Assembly: GCF_000021725.1 (NCBI RefSeq)
Contig: NC_012115.1
Coordinates: forward strand, 1,379,408 to 1,443,407
DNA: 64,000 nt
Direction: 5' to 3'
Source of the DNA: Nautilia profundicola AmH
GTDB taxonomy: Bacteria; Campylobacterota; Campylobacteria; Campylobacterales; Nautiliaceae
Shown here: in pieces, positions 63,675 to 64,000 of the stretch
Layout of the letters: each line of letters starts with the position of its first letter
Position numbering within the stretch: the first letter of the stretch is position 1
The notes under the pieces: model-generated
What the model saw: the letters and a program-made list of their open reading frames with translations, nothing else
What the model was told of the DNA's origin: nothing
Database searches by the model: none
Made by a program: the position numbers and the translations under genes

Positions 63675-63910
63675 TAAATCCCTTTTTTATTTAATTATAT
63701 CATTTTTGCTTAATTATAGTACCAAACCAATCTTAAAATCTAATATTTTTACTAAGGTTGATTTGTGTATTAGTATGTTGGTTATTGGGGTTGTTAAGGT
63801 TAGTTATGAAATCAGCTTGTTGCACAGTTTAGTAACTGTTATTAAGTATTATCCTCAATTCTATTTATTTTCCCGGAACTTCTCACTTTTAATTTTTCAC
63901 TCTCTATTTT
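63675..63910. other. Intergenic region upstream of rimP
   Basis: It holds the probable rimP promoter at its left and AT-rich text (TTTTCACTCTCTATTTTTCA) at its right that looks like the short dispersed repeats. No gene is visible. Confidence 0.45.
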
Positions 63911-64000
63911 TCATTTTAATTTTATATATTGTGAAAGATATTTTGCTACACCATCTTCATCATTTGTATGAGGTAAAACAATATCCGCTCTTTGTTTTAC
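63911..64000 (-). CDS. HAD-family (Cof-type) hydrolase, C-terminal fragment
   Basis: Twenty-nine codons and a stop at the right edge, reading VKQRADIVLPHTNDEDGVAK then YLSQYIKLK. The NDEDGVA motif near the end is typical of Cof/HAD-IIB phosphatases (sugar phosphate or similar substrates). The 5' part lies outside the window. Confidence 0.7.
   Translation of the reverse strand, partial: VKQRADIVLPHTNDEDGVAKYLSQYIKLK

Overview
The window is a low-GC bacterial chromosome segment with the gene content and order of a Campylobacterota (epsilonproteobacterial) genome, most likely from the order Nautiliales (Caminibacter/Nautilia/Lebetimonas type). The pointers are the yajC-secD-secF-small membrane protein-leuS-lptE-diguanylate cyclase-folC-mfd run, a DUF3373-type porin, a three-gene polysulfide/thiosulfate reductase, a TRAP dicarboxylate transporter and a rluA-ffh-rpsP-khpA-rimM-trmD cluster. 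The placement is inference from gene content; no 16S gene is present.

Layout: 1-0.6 kb, 5' part of tyrA (minus). 0.76-16.2 kb, envelope biogenesis and housekeeping genes, mostly plus (bamA, yajC, secD, secF, leuS, lptE, a GGDEF protein, folC, mfd), with lnt divergent. 16.2-18.4 kb, tRNA-Ser(GGA), dnaX with a small upstream gene, tRNA-Met(CAT). 18.6-21.5 kb, dctPQM. 21.6-23.6 kb, groES-groEL.

23.55-33.69 kb is the notable region: a 10.1-kb integrated element lying exactly between two perfect 19-bp direct repeats, one of which is the last 19 bp of groEL including its stop codon. All twelve recognisable element genes run leftward, towards groEL. From right to left: a large tyrosine recombinase, a roughly 1-kb non-coding region with 14 TGTAACAT-type iterons, a 55-aa ribbon-helix-helix protein, a 598-aa SF3/AAA+-type helicase, a 245-aa unknown, three small helical proteins, a nested palindrome that is a candidate oriT, a MobV-type relaxase, and an operon of four unknown genes. 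Four leftward units carry related TATTTATAAG boxes at their promoters; two are near-perfect inverted repeats, suggesting one RHH repressor controls replication and the other modules. This looks like an integrated mobilizable plasmid with a pMV158-like logic (RHH repressor, Rep, MobV) plus an integrase that uses the 3' end of groEL.

33.9-40.3 kb holds rplS, a REC-PAS-EAL signalling gene and the ribosome/SRP cluster. 40.4-47.2 kb holds a small exported protein, a DUF3373-type porin and the psrABC-like polysulfide reductase. 47.2-52.9 kb: a 16-copy heptanucleotide tandem repeat, trxA-unknown-trxB-dapB-purF, a radical-SAM protein and a methyltransferase. 52.9-56.6 kb (minus): GGDEF protein, MBL hydrolase, rny (RNase Y) split by a one-base frameshift, and a 5-formyl-THF cyclo-ligase. 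56.7-59.5 kb (plus): thioredoxin-like lipoprotein, ftsY, small membrane protein, radA. 59.5-63.7 kb (minus): bactofilin, M23 peptidase, J-domain protein, ubiE-like methyltransferase, ribD, rimP. The window ends in the 3' end of a HAD hydrolase gene.
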